DNA of 41,189 nucleotides from a virus. Shown here piece after piece: positions 23,531-32,030 of the stretch (its first letter is position 1; each line of letters opens with the position of its first letter). The translations under genes and the position numbers were made by a program. The DNA lies in the IMG/VR virus record IMGVR_UViG_3300043395_000366, positions 1-41,189 of that record; one strand, 5' to 3'. A model generated the notes under the pieces. That model made no database searches. It was not told the DNA's origin and saw nothing but the letters and a program-made list of their open reading frames with translations.

Positions 23531-23761
23531 CTATGCGAGCGAATTGTAATGAGAAAGAAGAACGTCATAGCCACCAGCTAGTTCTTCATTGATGAGGATG
23601 TATGGAACAGTTCGCACGTTCGGGAACTGTTCCATAAACTCTTCGCGAGTGATATCACGACCAATTTTGATTTCGCGATAAACTGCATCTTTACTATACA
23701 TCAGTTCCTTAGCACGATCACACCACGGGCAGGTATCTTTACTATAGATCACCATCGTCAC
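23531..23761 (-). CDS. Glutaredoxin
   Basis: The 76-aa single-domain protein has redox motif CPWC (11-14), cis-proline in TVPYI (Pro53) and a glycine pair near the C-terminus (LAGGYD). It transfers electrons from glutathione and is comparable to T4 NrdC. The obvious client is the class II ribonucleotide reductase at 4.9 kb. The start overlaps the metallopeptidase end by 20 nt. The tRNA lies 6 nt after its stop. Confidence 0.9.
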   Translation of the reverse strand: MTMVIYSKDTCPWCDRAKELMYSKDAVYREIKIGRDITREEFMEQFPNVRTVPYILINEELAGGYDVLLSHYNSLA

Positions 23762-24284
23762 TATACAATACTCCAGTCTTTTGTTTGAAATGATATCCGT
23801 GAGCTTTCTTCCATTCGCTCAGAATTACTTCCTGATCACGTCTTGCTTCAACTTCCCAAGGCAGATCAAAGTAGTTTACCTTTCCTCTACCTTCAGACTT
23901 GATCATCTTGTTCTTCCACTTGCAGTAGTCTGCTTGTGTAGCTAGATCTTTTAGATCACCTGTAGCATACTGCCTGATGTGAACGATCTCATGAGCAAGA
24001 ACTCGATACAGCATTCTATCTTTTAGATAGTTGCATAGTTCCATATCGTATTCACGAGGTCGATGATTGTCATCTTCCCAAATGACTGAACCATAGAACT
24101 TAGTATCTTTCAGAGATTCATCTAAGCGAATGTTTAGTTTTATGTTGTGTGCGAGTCTGGTGCCGAGGGTATATCCCAGCATCCATCTAGCAGCTTTCTT
24201 TACCAATTTTCTTTTACGAGCCGTTCCGCCCGTGATATGAATTTCAGCCGAGTTTTTGGCGTATTCCAATGCTTCTGGGACCAT
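23742..24284 (-). CDS. Zincin metallopeptidase-like protein (SprT-like)
   Basis: The start is the ATG at 24284 with an excellent GGAGGTGCT site; a longer frame would overlap the helicase. The 180-aa product has HEIVH at 98-102 (zinc ligands and catalytic Glu99) and LPWEVEAR at 141-148, which supplies the third ligand region. This pattern resembles small zincins of the SprT type in phages. Substrate is unknown. Both a sigma70-like promoter and a late box lie upstream. Confidence 0.65.
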   Translation of the reverse strand: MVPEALEYAKNSAEIHITGGTARKRKLVKKAARWMLGYTLGTRLAHNIKLNIRLDESLKDTKFYGSVIWEDDNHRPREYDMELCNYLKDRMLYRVLAHEIVHIRQYATGDLKDLATQADYCKWKNKMIKSEGRGKVNYFDLPWEVEARRDQEVILSEWKKAHGYHFKQKTGVLYSDDGDL

Positions 24285-24308
24285 AGCACCTCCCTCGCTT
24301 ATTGGACT

Positions 24309-24337
24309 ATCATACTCTATTGGCGTATCAATGTCAA
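24309..24337 (-). promoter_or_regulatory. Sigma70-type promoter for metallopeptidase-glutaredoxin-tRNA
   Basis: TTGACA, 17 bp, TATGAT on the minus strand, 25 nt before the metallopeptidase ATG. A CTAAATA late-type box lies just upstream at 24347-24353, so the unit may have early and late starts. Confidence 0.7.
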
Positions 24338-24357
24338 GAACATTCCTATTTAGGCTA

Positions 24358-25779
24358 TCAGAATTTGAAGTTATTGAACTTGGATTTGGGCTTGTTACGC
24401 TCACGATCTTCCATCCCGAACTTGGTATTATCCATCACCGCCTCAGATCGCTTAGTTTTACCGCCACGGCTATCATCAATGATATCGTCTTGGGCTGACT
24501 CCTCCAGATCGAAAAGGCGCATTTTCACACGATCGACGCCAACGAAGAAACGTTTGTTTTCTGACGGGTCGCTGTAGCGATTCTTGAGCTGCTTGACCTG
24601 TAGCTGACCACGCTCATCCATATCATCATCACGGATCAAGGCGATCATGAAGTCGGCTGTTGCAGGTAGACCGAACGACTCTGAAGTATCTTCAAGTCCA
24701 GGATCGCTGCTGCTATAACCAGAACGAGTCGTCTGAGTTGCAGATACGATTGGTAGATTACGCTCAACTGCAAGACCACGAAGTTCTTCAGCGATAGCTT
24801 TGACGTAAGTGTAGCTGTTGACGTTTGATCCAGCCTTAATACGAGATGAGCAACAGATATTCAGATAGTCAATGTAGATGATATCAGGAACAAAGTTGCG
24901 CTTGAGATTCAACTCGTTCAACACATGACGGAAGTGACCAACGTGAGCAGAAGCAGTTGGATACTCCTTGATGATCAGCTTGCCTTGTGTCTTAGTCTTG
25001 AGACGAGCAATTTTGTTCTCGTAGAGTTCACGAGGAAGCTGCTTGATATCTTCTGTGGCGATGTTGAGTAGGTTTGCGTCGATACGTTCAGCGATACGTT
25101 CTTCAGCCATTTCCATAGTAATGTATAGAACGTTCTTACCCATAGCAAGATTAGCTGCAGCAAAGTGACACATCGCAAGAGTCTTACCGACACCAGTGCC
25201 CGCAAGGATAATGTTGAGTGACTTACGAGACAGACCACCACGAGTGATCTTGTTCATCAACTCAATATCGAACGGAACCTTTTCTTCGACACGATGATAG
25301 TAGTCGAATCGCGTTTCGAAGTCGTCGATGAAGTCGTGACCGATATGACTATCGAACGACACACCAAGAGCTTCTGACAGAATTTCAGGGATAGAGTTCT
25401 TAGTGCGATTCTTATCTTTGCCGTCGAGGATAGCGATACTATCCATGACTGCATTGAACACTGCACGTTCTTGACAGAATGCTTCTGTCGATTCAAGTAG
25501 CCAGTCCATAGTTACAGGCTCTGGCTCAACAAGCGCACGAACGAGTTCCATCGAACGCTTGTGTTCTTCTTCGCTTAGATTATTGCTAGACTCAATCTCA
25601 ATCCCAATCGCTTCACGAGTAGGACGTGAGTTATACTTTGTCATGAAGTCAGCGATTCGTTTGTAGATAATACGCTCTGACGAATCGCTGAAATAATCTT
25701 CTTTGAGAAATGGTAGAGTCTTACGGGCGAAGTCTTCGTTATGAACCAGATTCTTTAGAATCGTCAGTTCGATCTTCAT
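24358..25779 (-). CDS. Replicative DNA helicase, T4 gp41-like
   Basis: This DnaB-family hexameric helicase drives the fork and partners the gp61 primase. The ATG at 25779 has GGAAGG upstream and gives 473 aa, close to T4 gp41 (475). Walker A is GTGVGKT at 194-200 with GGLSRKSLNIILA before it. Walker B is DIIYIDYLN from residue 299, and a Q-type ATQTTRSGYSSSDPG motif follows. The N-terminal helical domain resembles that of DnaB. The start lies inside the end of the 113-aa gene (41-nt overlap). Confidence 0.93.
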   Translation of the reverse strand: MKIELTILKNLVHNEDFARKTLPFLKEDYFSDSSERIIYKRIADFMTKYNSRPTREAIGIEIESSNNLSEEEHKRSMELVRALVEPEPVTMDWLLESTEAFCQERAVFNAVMDSIAILDGKDKNRTKNSIPEILSEALGVSFDSHIGHDFIDDFETRFDYYHRVEEKVPFDIELMNKITRGGLSRKSLNIILAGTGVGKTLAMCHFAAANLAMGKNVLYITMEMAEERIAERIDANLLNIATEDIKQLPRELYENKIARLKTKTQGKLIIKEYPTASAHVGHFRHVLNELNLKRNFVPDIIYIDYLNICCSSRIKAGSNVNSYTYVKAIAEELRGLAVERNLPIVSATQTTRSGYSSSDPGLEDTSESFGLPATADFMIALIRDDDMDERGQLQVKQLKNRYSDPSENKRFFVGVDRVKMRLFDLEESAQDDIIDDSRGGKTKRSEAVMDNTKFGMEDRERNKPKSKFNNFKF

Positions 25780-26080
25780 TCCCAATCCTTCCTACTTGTT
25801 TCTGTAAAATGTCAAAAAGAATAGACGCGATAGTATCTTCAAATCTCGACTTGATACTAACTGTGAGCATCTCTTCGGCGATGAACGATTCTACGATATG
25901 ATAGTTGAAGTTTAGAAGAGCACCGTCTTCGTTTTCTTCACCAACTTTCAAGTTCTCGTAGTGATACACCATTCCTTCAAACTCGCCTTCGTCAATTCGA
26001 ATGCAGATGAATTTAGGCACATCTTCACGCTCAGAATAACTATACTTCACTGCGACTGGATTGTCAACGGCGCTTACCAT
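25739..26080 (-). CDS. Conserved replication-region protein (113 aa)
   Basis: This is an acidic alpha/beta protein with CIRIDEGEFEGMVYHYENL, FNYHIVESF and a helical FEDTIASILFDILQK. I recognise homologues only as hypothetical proteins between uvsX and the helicase in T4-like phages. It overlaps the 68-aa gene by 17 nt and the helicase by 41 nt, implying coupled translation. A helicase- or recombination-linked role is inferred from position. Confidence 0.55.
   Translation of the reverse strand: MVSAVDNPVAVKYSYSEREDVPKFICIRIDEGEFEGMVYHYENLKVGEENEDGALLNFNYHIVESFIAEEMLTVSIKSRFEDTIASILFDILQKQVGRIGNEDRTDDSKESGS
26039..26067 (-). promoter_or_regulatory. Possible internal sigma70-type promoter
   Basis: TTGACA, 17 bp, TATAGT lies inside the N-terminal coding region of the 113-aa gene. 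It could provide extra helicase mRNA. Coding constraint may explain it by chance. Confidence 0.4.
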
Positions 26081-26270
26081 TTTGCACCACCTTTATTCCC
26101 ATCGTATAGTTTTCTGCAGCAGCTTCAGCCCAGCTTTGACTCTTGCCTGGATAGCCTTCTGTCATAATGAATGTATCTTCTTCAAAGAAATCGACGTGAA
26201 ACTCACCTTCGATCTTATGAACTTGAGCTTTTTTCTTTTTGTCGTCGCTCCAATACTCACTGATCAGCAT
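26064..26270 (-). CDS. Conserved small protein downstream of uvsX (68 aa)
   Basis: The 68-aa protein has YWSDDKKKKAQVHKIEGEF, an acidic middle and SQSWAEAAAENYTMGIK. It overlaps uvsX by 14 nt and the 113-aa gene by 17 nt. The conserved location suggests an accessory to recombination or helicase loading, but no domain is visible. Confidence 0.55.
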   Translation of the reverse strand: MLISEYWSDDKKKKAQVHKIEGEFHVDFFEEDTFIMTEGYPGKSQSWAEAAAENYTMGIKVVQNGKRR

Positions 26271-27306
26271 CTTCGTCCTCCGATAGGATTGCGCCGTGCG
26301 CGATTGAATACTTCTCCTTGATGTAAGTAGCGAAGTCAGTTTCCTTGAATACCTTTTTCCAGAAGTCTGCGTTATCTACAATGTCACCAGCTCTCATGTT
26401 GGGAGCAAGGACTTCTCCCGTTTCCTTATCTACTCTAGCATACCAACCAACTTTAGGCTTAGCAATGTAACCGCCGTCAATAGCAACATCCAGTAGACCA
26501 GACCACCGATTAATACCTCCTTCATAGTTGATAGTAATAGGGATCTTTGACTTTTCTTTGACATAGCGTGACTTCTCCACGTTGATCACAAAGTGATAAC
26601 CTTGGATACCATCAGAATCTTTGTCTTGCTGACGACCCAGAATCCAAATATTGTCTGAACCGTAGTAAGAACCAGTGCCACCACCAACGATATCCTTTGG
26701 ATAGAGACCGATCTCTTTATATGTATGATTCACCACGACCATAGGAATATCTTTCATCGTCAGATATGGTGTGATCATACGGAACAGCGACTTGAGCTGC
26801 TTTGCGCGAGACATATCAGCAACCGACTTCTCGTTAAGCGCATCTTCAACTTCTTTCTTGGAAGCAAGATTACCAATCGAGTCGATGACGATCATGACAC
26901 GCTCACCGCGCTCCAGACCAGTCAGCTGCTTCATGATATCAAACTTCAGCTGCTCTACGTCCATGACTGGCGTATGAACAACTGCATCAAATGGAATACC
27001 GAATGTGTTGAAATACGATTGAGGCGTTCCAAATTCTGAGTCATAGAAAAGAACTACACCGTCAGAATACTTCTTCAGAAACGCAGAAGCCATAAGCAGA
27101 GCGAAACCAGTCTTGAAGTGCTTAGATGGACCAGCCAGCATCGTGATGCCAGGAACCAGACCACCATCTACAGAGCCAGACAACGCAACGTTGATCATAG
27201 GCACGCTGGTAGGGATAACATCTTTCTTAGTAAAAATCTTTGAGTCTTCCAGCGTGGCTGTAAACTCGATGGTTGAATTCTTAATCAGTTTTTCTCTTAG
27301 TGACAT
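26257..27306 (-). CDS. uvsX: UvsX, RecA-family recombinase
   Basis: The 349-aa protein performs strand exchange for recombination-dependent replication and repair. Walker A is the T4-type variant GPSKHFKT at 59-66, and Walker B is VMIVIDS near 137-143. The ATG has an excellent GGAGGTGA site. The C-terminus is acidic (ILSEDEDADQ), as in T4 UvsX. A sigma70-type promoter precedes it. It is the first gene of a run ending with the helicase. Confidence 0.95.
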   Translation of the reverse strand: MSLREKLIKNSTIEFTATLEDSKIFTKKDVIPTSVPMINVALSGSVDGGLVPGITMLAGPSKHFKTGFALLMASAFLKKYSDGVVLFYDSEFGTPQSYFNTFGIPFDAVVHTPVMDVEQLKFDIMKQLTGLERGERVMIVIDSIGNLASKKEVEDALNEKSVADMSRAKQLKSLFRMITPYLTMKDIPMVVVNHTYKEIGLYPKDIVGGGTGSYYGSDNIWILGRQQDKDSDGIQGYHFVINVEKSRYVKEKSKIPITINYEGGINRWSGLLDVAIDGGYIAKPKVGWYARVDKETGEVLAPNMRAGDIVDNADFWKKVFKETDFATYIKEKYSIAHGAILSEDEDADQ

Positions 27307-27324
27307 ACTTCACCTCCAATGATC

Positions 27325-27353
27325 ATATTACTATACAACATCATAATTGTCAA
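27325..27353 (-). promoter_or_regulatory. Sigma70-type promoter for uvsX
   Basis: TTGACA, 17 bp, TAATAT on the minus strand, 18 nt before the uvsX ATG. Confidence 0.65.
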
Positions 27354-28171
27354 GACTTTTTTTCTAGAATGACAGGTTCCCATAGATCTCCGTCTGTAGT
27401 TACAGCTTCTATTCTATCTACATCTAGCTTTAGATTTTTACTGGCTGCGATAATCATCAATACCGCCAAAGGATCGACGACAAGAACAAGAAGTAGAATC
27501 ATAATTCGGATAGCTGCTTCTAGATCACGCTCATTACCTTCGCCATAGATCATTTCAGCAACATAGCGGATAGGACCAACCTCTAACTTGATTGCGCGAG
27601 TCGCAGCCATAAGTGGCGCTTTCTCGTCTAGCAGTTTATCAATGTTGATCTGTGCGTCTTTCATCTCAGCTGCAATCTGATCGCGCTCTTTCTTCTGTTG
27701 AGTGCGAACTTGCATAGCTGTTTGTGCGCGATTGTTTCTGTCGATGATTGCGTCGATAGCCTTATCCATCTGCGCTAGTTGCTGCTCGCCTCGCGTGATG
27801 CGCATACGCTCGCGCGCGAGTGATCCTTCGATACGTTCAATCTTTGCAGCTACGTCTCCAGCAGGAGCAGTCTGTTCAAGATGTGCTTTGGAAAGGAATC
27901 CGAAGATACCCATGCTAGTGATAAGCATGAGAACAAGCAATGCGCTTGTGAAATATGTCTTCATCAGAAACGGAACGTGATTCCAATTTCGATAAAGCCA
28001 TGAAGCAAGAACGATCTTACCGAACTCTAACGTTCCGCCGAGAATGATAACAGCCCAATACGCTCCTGCGAAAATTGCAGTAAGACCTGTGACTGAATAC
28101 CAAGCAGCAACGACGGAGAGAGCAATCCCCGTCGTCATAATCATCCAGCGATCTAAGTTAATCTTTCTCAA
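27350..28171 (-). CDS. Multispan membrane protein with central coiled coil
   Basis: The 273-aa protein has three N-terminal transmembrane segments (about residues 10-30, 33-55 and 73-92), a long charged coiled coil (about 105-200) and a fourth hydrophobic helix near 222-245 (IMILLLVLVVDPLAVLMII). The start is probably TTG at 28171, because NLDRW next to it is conserved in phage relatives; an ATG at 28144 is the alternative. It overlaps the 72-aa gene by 14 nt. Similar proteins of unknown role occur in T4-like marine phages. Confidence 0.55.
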   Translation of the reverse strand: MRKINLDRWMIMTTGIALSVVAAWYSVTGLTAIFAGAYWAVIILGGTLEFGKIVLASWLYRNWNHVPFLMKTYFTSALLVLMLITSMGIFGFLSKAHLEQTAPAGDVAAKIERIEGSLARERMRITRGEQQLAQMDKAIDAIIDRNNRAQTAMQVRTQQKKERDQIAAEMKDAQINIDKLLDEKAPLMAATRAIKLEVGPIRYVAEMIYGEGNERDLEAAIRIMILLLVLVVDPLAVLMIIAASKNLKLDVDRIEAVTTDGDLWEPVILEKKS

Positions 28172-28376
28172 TCTTTGAAATCTTTCTACGCCCGATAGTT
28201 TGATTCATGCGAGCGCGGATCTGAGCGTTTTCCCAAGTCCAACACTCTCCCGTGTCATCTTGAAAGCAAACCCACATCAAGTCATTTTCCATTCCGTAAT
28301 CAATAATGAAATGAGCCATCGCCCTTCCCTTCGGCGTCATGATAGGGATAGGAGGATTCAGCTGTGTCATACTCAT
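28158..28376 (-). CDS. Conserved T4-like phage protein (72 aa)
   Basis: The pattern LNPPIPIMTPKGRAMAHFII, then a DYGMENDLMWVCFQDDTGECW stretch and ending IRARMNQTIGRR, is a conserved hypothetical family of T4-like phages. The WTWENAQIRA segment may bind nucleic acid, but nothing proves it. It overlaps both neighbours. Confidence 0.6.
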   Translation of the reverse strand: MSMTQLNPPIPIMTPKGRAMAHFIIDYGMENDLMWVCFQDDTGECWTWENAQIRARMNQTIGRRKISKIEKD

Positions 28377-28666
28377 TACAAACCTCTTGTCGTCTTCAAT
28401 ACCTTGTCAAGCATTTCCTGACACTTATCTTTACGGTTCGGCCAGTGAATGTATGCTTTGTCTGATGTTTTGATCAGATTATTAAGAAGTGGAACGATGA
28501 TAGCTTCTAGCGTCTTGATCTTTTGCTGAAGCTCTTGTTCCTTCTCAGTTAGAGCTTGATCCTTTTCGCTAAGTGCGTCAAGAACGTCTTGCTTAATTTC
28601 GTGTTCATCGACTCCAGTGAATCCAAAGTCAAAGTCTGCATATTCTTGTGGAACTTTGATAGCCAT
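28376..28666 (-). CDS. Small coiled-coil protein after the polymerase (96 aa)
   Basis: The N-terminus FDFGFTGVDE is followed by a helical heptad region (residues 27-55) and a basic tail. The start overlaps the polymerase stop (TAATG). Comparable short coiled-coil proteins occur in the same place in other T4-like phages; function is unknown. Confidence 0.55.
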   Translation of the reverse strand: MAIKVPQEYADFDFGFTGVDEHEIKQDVLDALSEKDQALTEKEQELQQKIKTLEAIIVPLLNNLIKTSDKAYIHWPNRKDKCQEMLDKVLKTTRGL

Positions 28667-31176
28667 TAGAAAAAATCCTCTAGGGTGCTTTGCTTTTCAG
28701 CGTGCCAGTTGATAACTTCAAGGATAGCGTTGAGCGGAGCCATAAACGCTTTCTCGAATTGAGTTTCATGGTCAATATACTGTTCTAAACCAAACTCGTC
28801 TGGTAACGATGAAAATGATGAAATGACATTTGTTCTGAGCGGATTTGGCATTTTAAGATACGAGAAACGAATCTTTTCGCCATCCTTGATGAGCTCATAC
28901 TTCTTCTGGAGCTTCATCGACTTTACAAGTCCGTTGTATAGCAACGCACCACGAACGTGAATAGGAACACCTTTTGTTTCGCGTTCATATTTAGCTAGAT
29001 CCTGAACAGATCGTGGGAATGCAACATGCTCGAACGAAAGCTGAGAGAACTTAGTTTTGAATTCAGCAATGAACTTATGTAAGTCCTCTTCATCCTTGGT
29101 CATGATGATGTTCAGCGCATCTTTGATAGCCTCGCGGCATACAGCGGGAGTAGATGACTTGACCGCTTCAATACCCATGATCTTCAGTTTTGGCTTTGCG
29201 TAACGAACGCCTTCAGAATCATGCACGTTGAGGATGTATCGCTTCTTCGCAGTCCAGATACCACGATCAGCGATAACCTCACGCTTCATGTTCATCTTTT
29301 GTTGGAACGATGCCATCCGATCAGCAAGATCCTGATAAATCTTATCAATAACAGGTTCAAGTTTCTCGCGAGCCACCTTGTCCAAAAAGTCAACGACCAT
29401 CTGCTTCGAATCTTCAGAAGAATCAAGTTTCTTTCCTCGTTCTTCAAAGACCATTTGTATAAGTCGATCAAAGCAGATGTATAACGAATCCGTATCTGCA
29501 GCAATGACATAATCTGCGTCCTTTGTTTTGAATAGCCTATTCAAATACTTATTCATCTCGTTTTCAGCCCAACGAATGGAAAGCTGACCACCGAGTGTAA
29601 TCGCAGTTGCTTGGTTGATATCGAAGAAGCGGAAGTATGGATTACCGATCGCACCGTAAGCTGAGTTCAACTGAACTTTCTTAGCAAGCTGCATATTCTT
29701 GTATCGTGAGATATCTTTAGACGCTTGCTTTGACTTGGTTGCTTCATACTCTTTCTGAGCAGCAATCATCTTTTCTTTATAGACGACACGATCATTATAC
29801 ATACGTTCCATGATCTCAGGCAAGAATCCTTGATGCGACTTATCAAAGAAGCATCCATTCGCTGCCAGTCCATATCCTTCAGGAACTTCAGGGAACACTC
29901 CATCAAGCAACTCATCGACGCTCGTCTCAACCTTCATCGCATTACCTCGTTTATCACGAAGCAAAGTTTCAGGACTGATGTTATACTGCATGATGAGATG
30001 CGGATACAGAGAGTTCAAGTCAAACGACATGACCCAATCATAAGCACCAGGCTTAGGTTCCTTAACGTGAGCGCCAACATACTGTTCTTCTTTTGATCCA
30101 CCGCCTTCGACAGGAACCGCAATCTTCTGCTTATAGAGATGGTTATGAATGATAACATCCCACATACGCACTTGGGTGAATACGTCAAGCAGAGTAACCT
30201 TCGCGTCGTATGCGAGCGCGAGAGCCATATCAATCAGCTTCATCTTATCATCGAGCTTTTCAACAAGTTCAGTATCTCGAATGTTATACTCGATGAATCG
30301 CTGGAAGTCATTCATATAGAACTCATGCAGCGTTTCGTATTCGTCATACGATAACTTTCGCTCACCGAGTTCAACGAACGCGATGTGATCTAGCTTGTAG
30401 CTTTCCTGCTGAGAGTATGTGAACTTCATATACATCTCGAGATAGTCGAGAGTTGCAACACCGCAGATAGTATATGCGAGTTCGTCTTTGAACTTTGTGC
30501 GAACCTGACGTTCCTTAAACATACGCCAAGGAGAGAAACGTTTAGCTTCACTTTCACCAAGGACCGTGTTCATACGACGAACAAGATATGGAATATCGAA
30601 GAACGTGACGTTCCAACCAGTCACGATGTCTGGATACTCATTGCTCCATTCGCTCAGGAACTTGATGAGAAGTTCTTTCTCGTTGTTGCACTGATAGTAT
30701 TGAACGTCTGCGCGATCAGTCTTGAACTCACCATATCCCCAAACGTGGAAGATACCATCTTTCTTGAGAGTGATAGCAGTGATTGTATCCGATGCACGTT
30801 CTACTGTAGGGAAACCAAACTCTGAACTGACTTCGATATCAATGTATGCTACTTTGATGAGCTCACGATCATAAACGATTTCATCTGGATACTCTTCGTT
30901 CAGATACGCATACATGAAACGAGGCATACCATACAACTTGAAGTTGCTGACGTCTTCGTATCGTTTTAGGAAGTCTTTGGCATCACGCATGGACTCGAAT
31001 GGCATCGGGTCGAGCTGCGCGCCACGAATGTCTTTCCACTCTGCGCCTTCACTCTTAGATGGAAGATAGAGTGTTGGCTTGTATGGAATCTTTTCGTTGA
31101 AGGCTCGTCCGCGATCGTAACCGCGAACGAGAATATTGTTACCATACTCAATGGCGTTTGTGTAAAACTTTGTCAT
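28666..31176 (-). CDS. Family B DNA polymerase, T4 gp43-like
   Basis: The 836-aa polymerase has an intact 3-prime-5-prime exonuclease: Asp113/Glu115 (YIDIE), Exo II near 186-195 with Asp194, and Exo III YNIRD with Asp301. Polymerase motif A is SFDLNSLYP (Asp386), motif B KVQLNSAYG (500-508) and motif C ADTDS (Asp561, Asp563). The C-terminus QSTLEDFF is a clamp-binding peptide. The length is near that of T4 gp43 (898), and no split or intein is seen. The ATG lies 6 nt after the -10 box and has no Shine-Dalgarno sequence, so the mRNA is predicted to be leaderless. Confidence 0.96.
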   Translation of the reverse strand: MTKFYTNAIEYGNNILVRGYDRGRAFNEKIPYKPTLYLPSKSEGAEWKDIRGAQLDPMPFESMRDAKDFLKRYEDVSNFKLYGMPRFMYAYLNEEYPDEIVYDRELIKVAYIDIEVSSEFGFPTVERASDTITAITLKKDGIFHVWGYGEFKTDRADVQYYQCNNEKELLIKFLSEWSNEYPDIVTGWNVTFFDIPYLVRRMNTVLGESEAKRFSPWRMFKERQVRTKFKDELAYTICGVATLDYLEMYMKFTYSQQESYKLDHIAFVELGERKLSYDEYETLHEFYMNDFQRFIEYNIRDTELVEKLDDKMKLIDMALALAYDAKVTLLDVFTQVRMWDVIIHNHLYKQKIAVPVEGGGSKEEQYVGAHVKEPKPGAYDWVMSFDLNSLYPHLIMQYNISPETLLRDKRGNAMKVETSVDELLDGVFPEVPEGYGLAANGCFFDKSHQGFLPEIMERMYNDRVVYKEKMIAAQKEYEATKSKQASKDISRYKNMQLAKKVQLNSAYGAIGNPYFRFFDINQATAITLGGQLSIRWAENEMNKYLNRLFKTKDADYVIAADTDSLYICFDRLIQMVFEERGKKLDSSEDSKQMVVDFLDKVAREKLEPVIDKIYQDLADRMASFQQKMNMKREVIADRGIWTAKKRYILNVHDSEGVRYAKPKLKIMGIEAVKSSTPAVCREAIKDALNIIMTKDEEDLHKFIAEFKTKFSQLSFEHVAFPRSVQDLAKYERETKGVPIHVRGALLYNGLVKSMKLQKKYELIKDGEKIRFSYLKMPNPLRTNVISSFSSLPDEFGLEQYIDHETQFEKAFMAPLNAILEVINWHAEKQSTLEDFF

Positions 31177-31182
31177 GATGAT

Positions 31183-31211
31183 ATATTACCACATCAGGAC
31201 GCAGTTGTCAA
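31183..31211 (-). promoter_or_regulatory. Sigma70-type promoter for DNA polymerase
   Basis: TTGACA, 17 bp, TAATAT on the minus strand, preceded by GTGG as in the promoters near 39 kb. It overlaps the end of the Sm-like gene. The predicted start is at or near the polymerase ATG. Confidence 0.75.
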
Positions 31212-31541
31212 GATCCCTTTCTTAGGAAGGACTAAGCCTGAACCGAAGTTTTGGTTATACGCAGACTCGATCTGACTGTCTGGCTCGTAGGTGAACATAA
31301 CATTGCGGGGATCAAGGATGATCTCTTTAGTTTTAGCCATAGGAATAAAATCGACCAACGCCATCTGTGCTTTGCCAGCAGCTCCTGGTTGAACCATAAC
31401 AGCGGCGGGTTTCACGACCTTGATCATGTTACCCACCACTCCGACTTTCCCTACGATTTCATCGCCATTCAATAGACGAAGCATCATAACTTCAAGTTGA
31501 GCATTTTGAACTTCATTCACGTTCACAGGATTCACATTCAT
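31194..31541 (-). CDS. Sm-like fold protein (conserved phage family)
   Basis: The 115-aa protein carries LRLLNGDEIVGKV near residue 26, the first strands of an Sm/Hfq-like barrel, and a DPRNVMFTYEP segment near residue 77 that could be the Sm2 region. Similar proteins are found near the polymerase in marine T4-like phages. RNA binding is a reasonable guess, but Hfq-specific residues are not obvious. The last 18 nt overlap the polymerase promoter. Confidence 0.5.
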   Translation of the reverse strand: MNVNPVNVNEVQNAQLEVMMLRLLNGDEIVGKVGVVGNMIKVVKPAAVMVQPGAAGKAQMALVDFIPMAKTKEIILDPRNVMFTYEPDSQIESAYNQNFGSGLVLPKKGILTTAS

Positions 31542-31550
31542 ATCATTTCC

Positions 31551-32030
31551 TTACTTCGTTACGCCTTGGATCTTTTCTTGACCACGGGACCATGCGGCAA
31601 TACCAAGGACGGCACCCATTGCGAGATGGAATAGACCAGCGCCTTGCAGCGTGAGAGGATTCCATTGTGTCAATGGCATCTTGACCATAACCTGTGCGAT
31701 TGACCACAGGACAGGGAAGATAGCCATATCAAGAACGCAGATGACCATATAGCACCAACCCATAGCGGGACGCCACTTCTTGACCATCCAGTCTTCATTC
31801 TGCTTTGCGTTTTCAGCTTCCCACTGCTTCTTTTCAAGTTCAATCTTAGCAAGCTGAGCTGCTTCTGACAACTGAGGAGCAGCTGGTGCAGCGCCGTAGC
31901 TGCTGCGTGGTGAAGGATCTACCCAATTAGTTTGAATAGAAGCACCTGCACCTTTCGTAGCAGGTGGTAGCTGATCCATCGCTGGTTTTGGCGTTGGTTC
32001 GTCTGTCTCTATTGAGAAACGTGGCATCAT
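31551..32030 (-). CDS. Holin, GTA-type three-transmembrane family
   Basis: The 159-aa protein has a Pro/Ala-rich N-terminal region and a helical EAAQLAKIELEKKQWEAENA-type linker. KKWRPAMGWCYM then introduces transmembrane helices near residues 92-112, 118-126 and 131-147. This WRP-type layout matches holins of alphaproteobacterial gene transfer agents and phages. The stop of the GH19 endolysin overlaps the ATG region (GGAGGTTAATG), so the pair forms a lysis cassette. Confidence 0.7.
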   Translation of the reverse strand: MMPRFSIETDEPTPKPAMDQLPPATKGAGASIQTNWVDPSPRSSYGAAPAAPQLSEAAQLAKIELEKKQWEAENAKQNEDWMVKKWRPAMGWCYMVICVLDMAIFPVLWSIAQVMVKMPLTQWNPLTLQGAGLFHLAMGAVLGIAAWSRGQEKIQGVTK

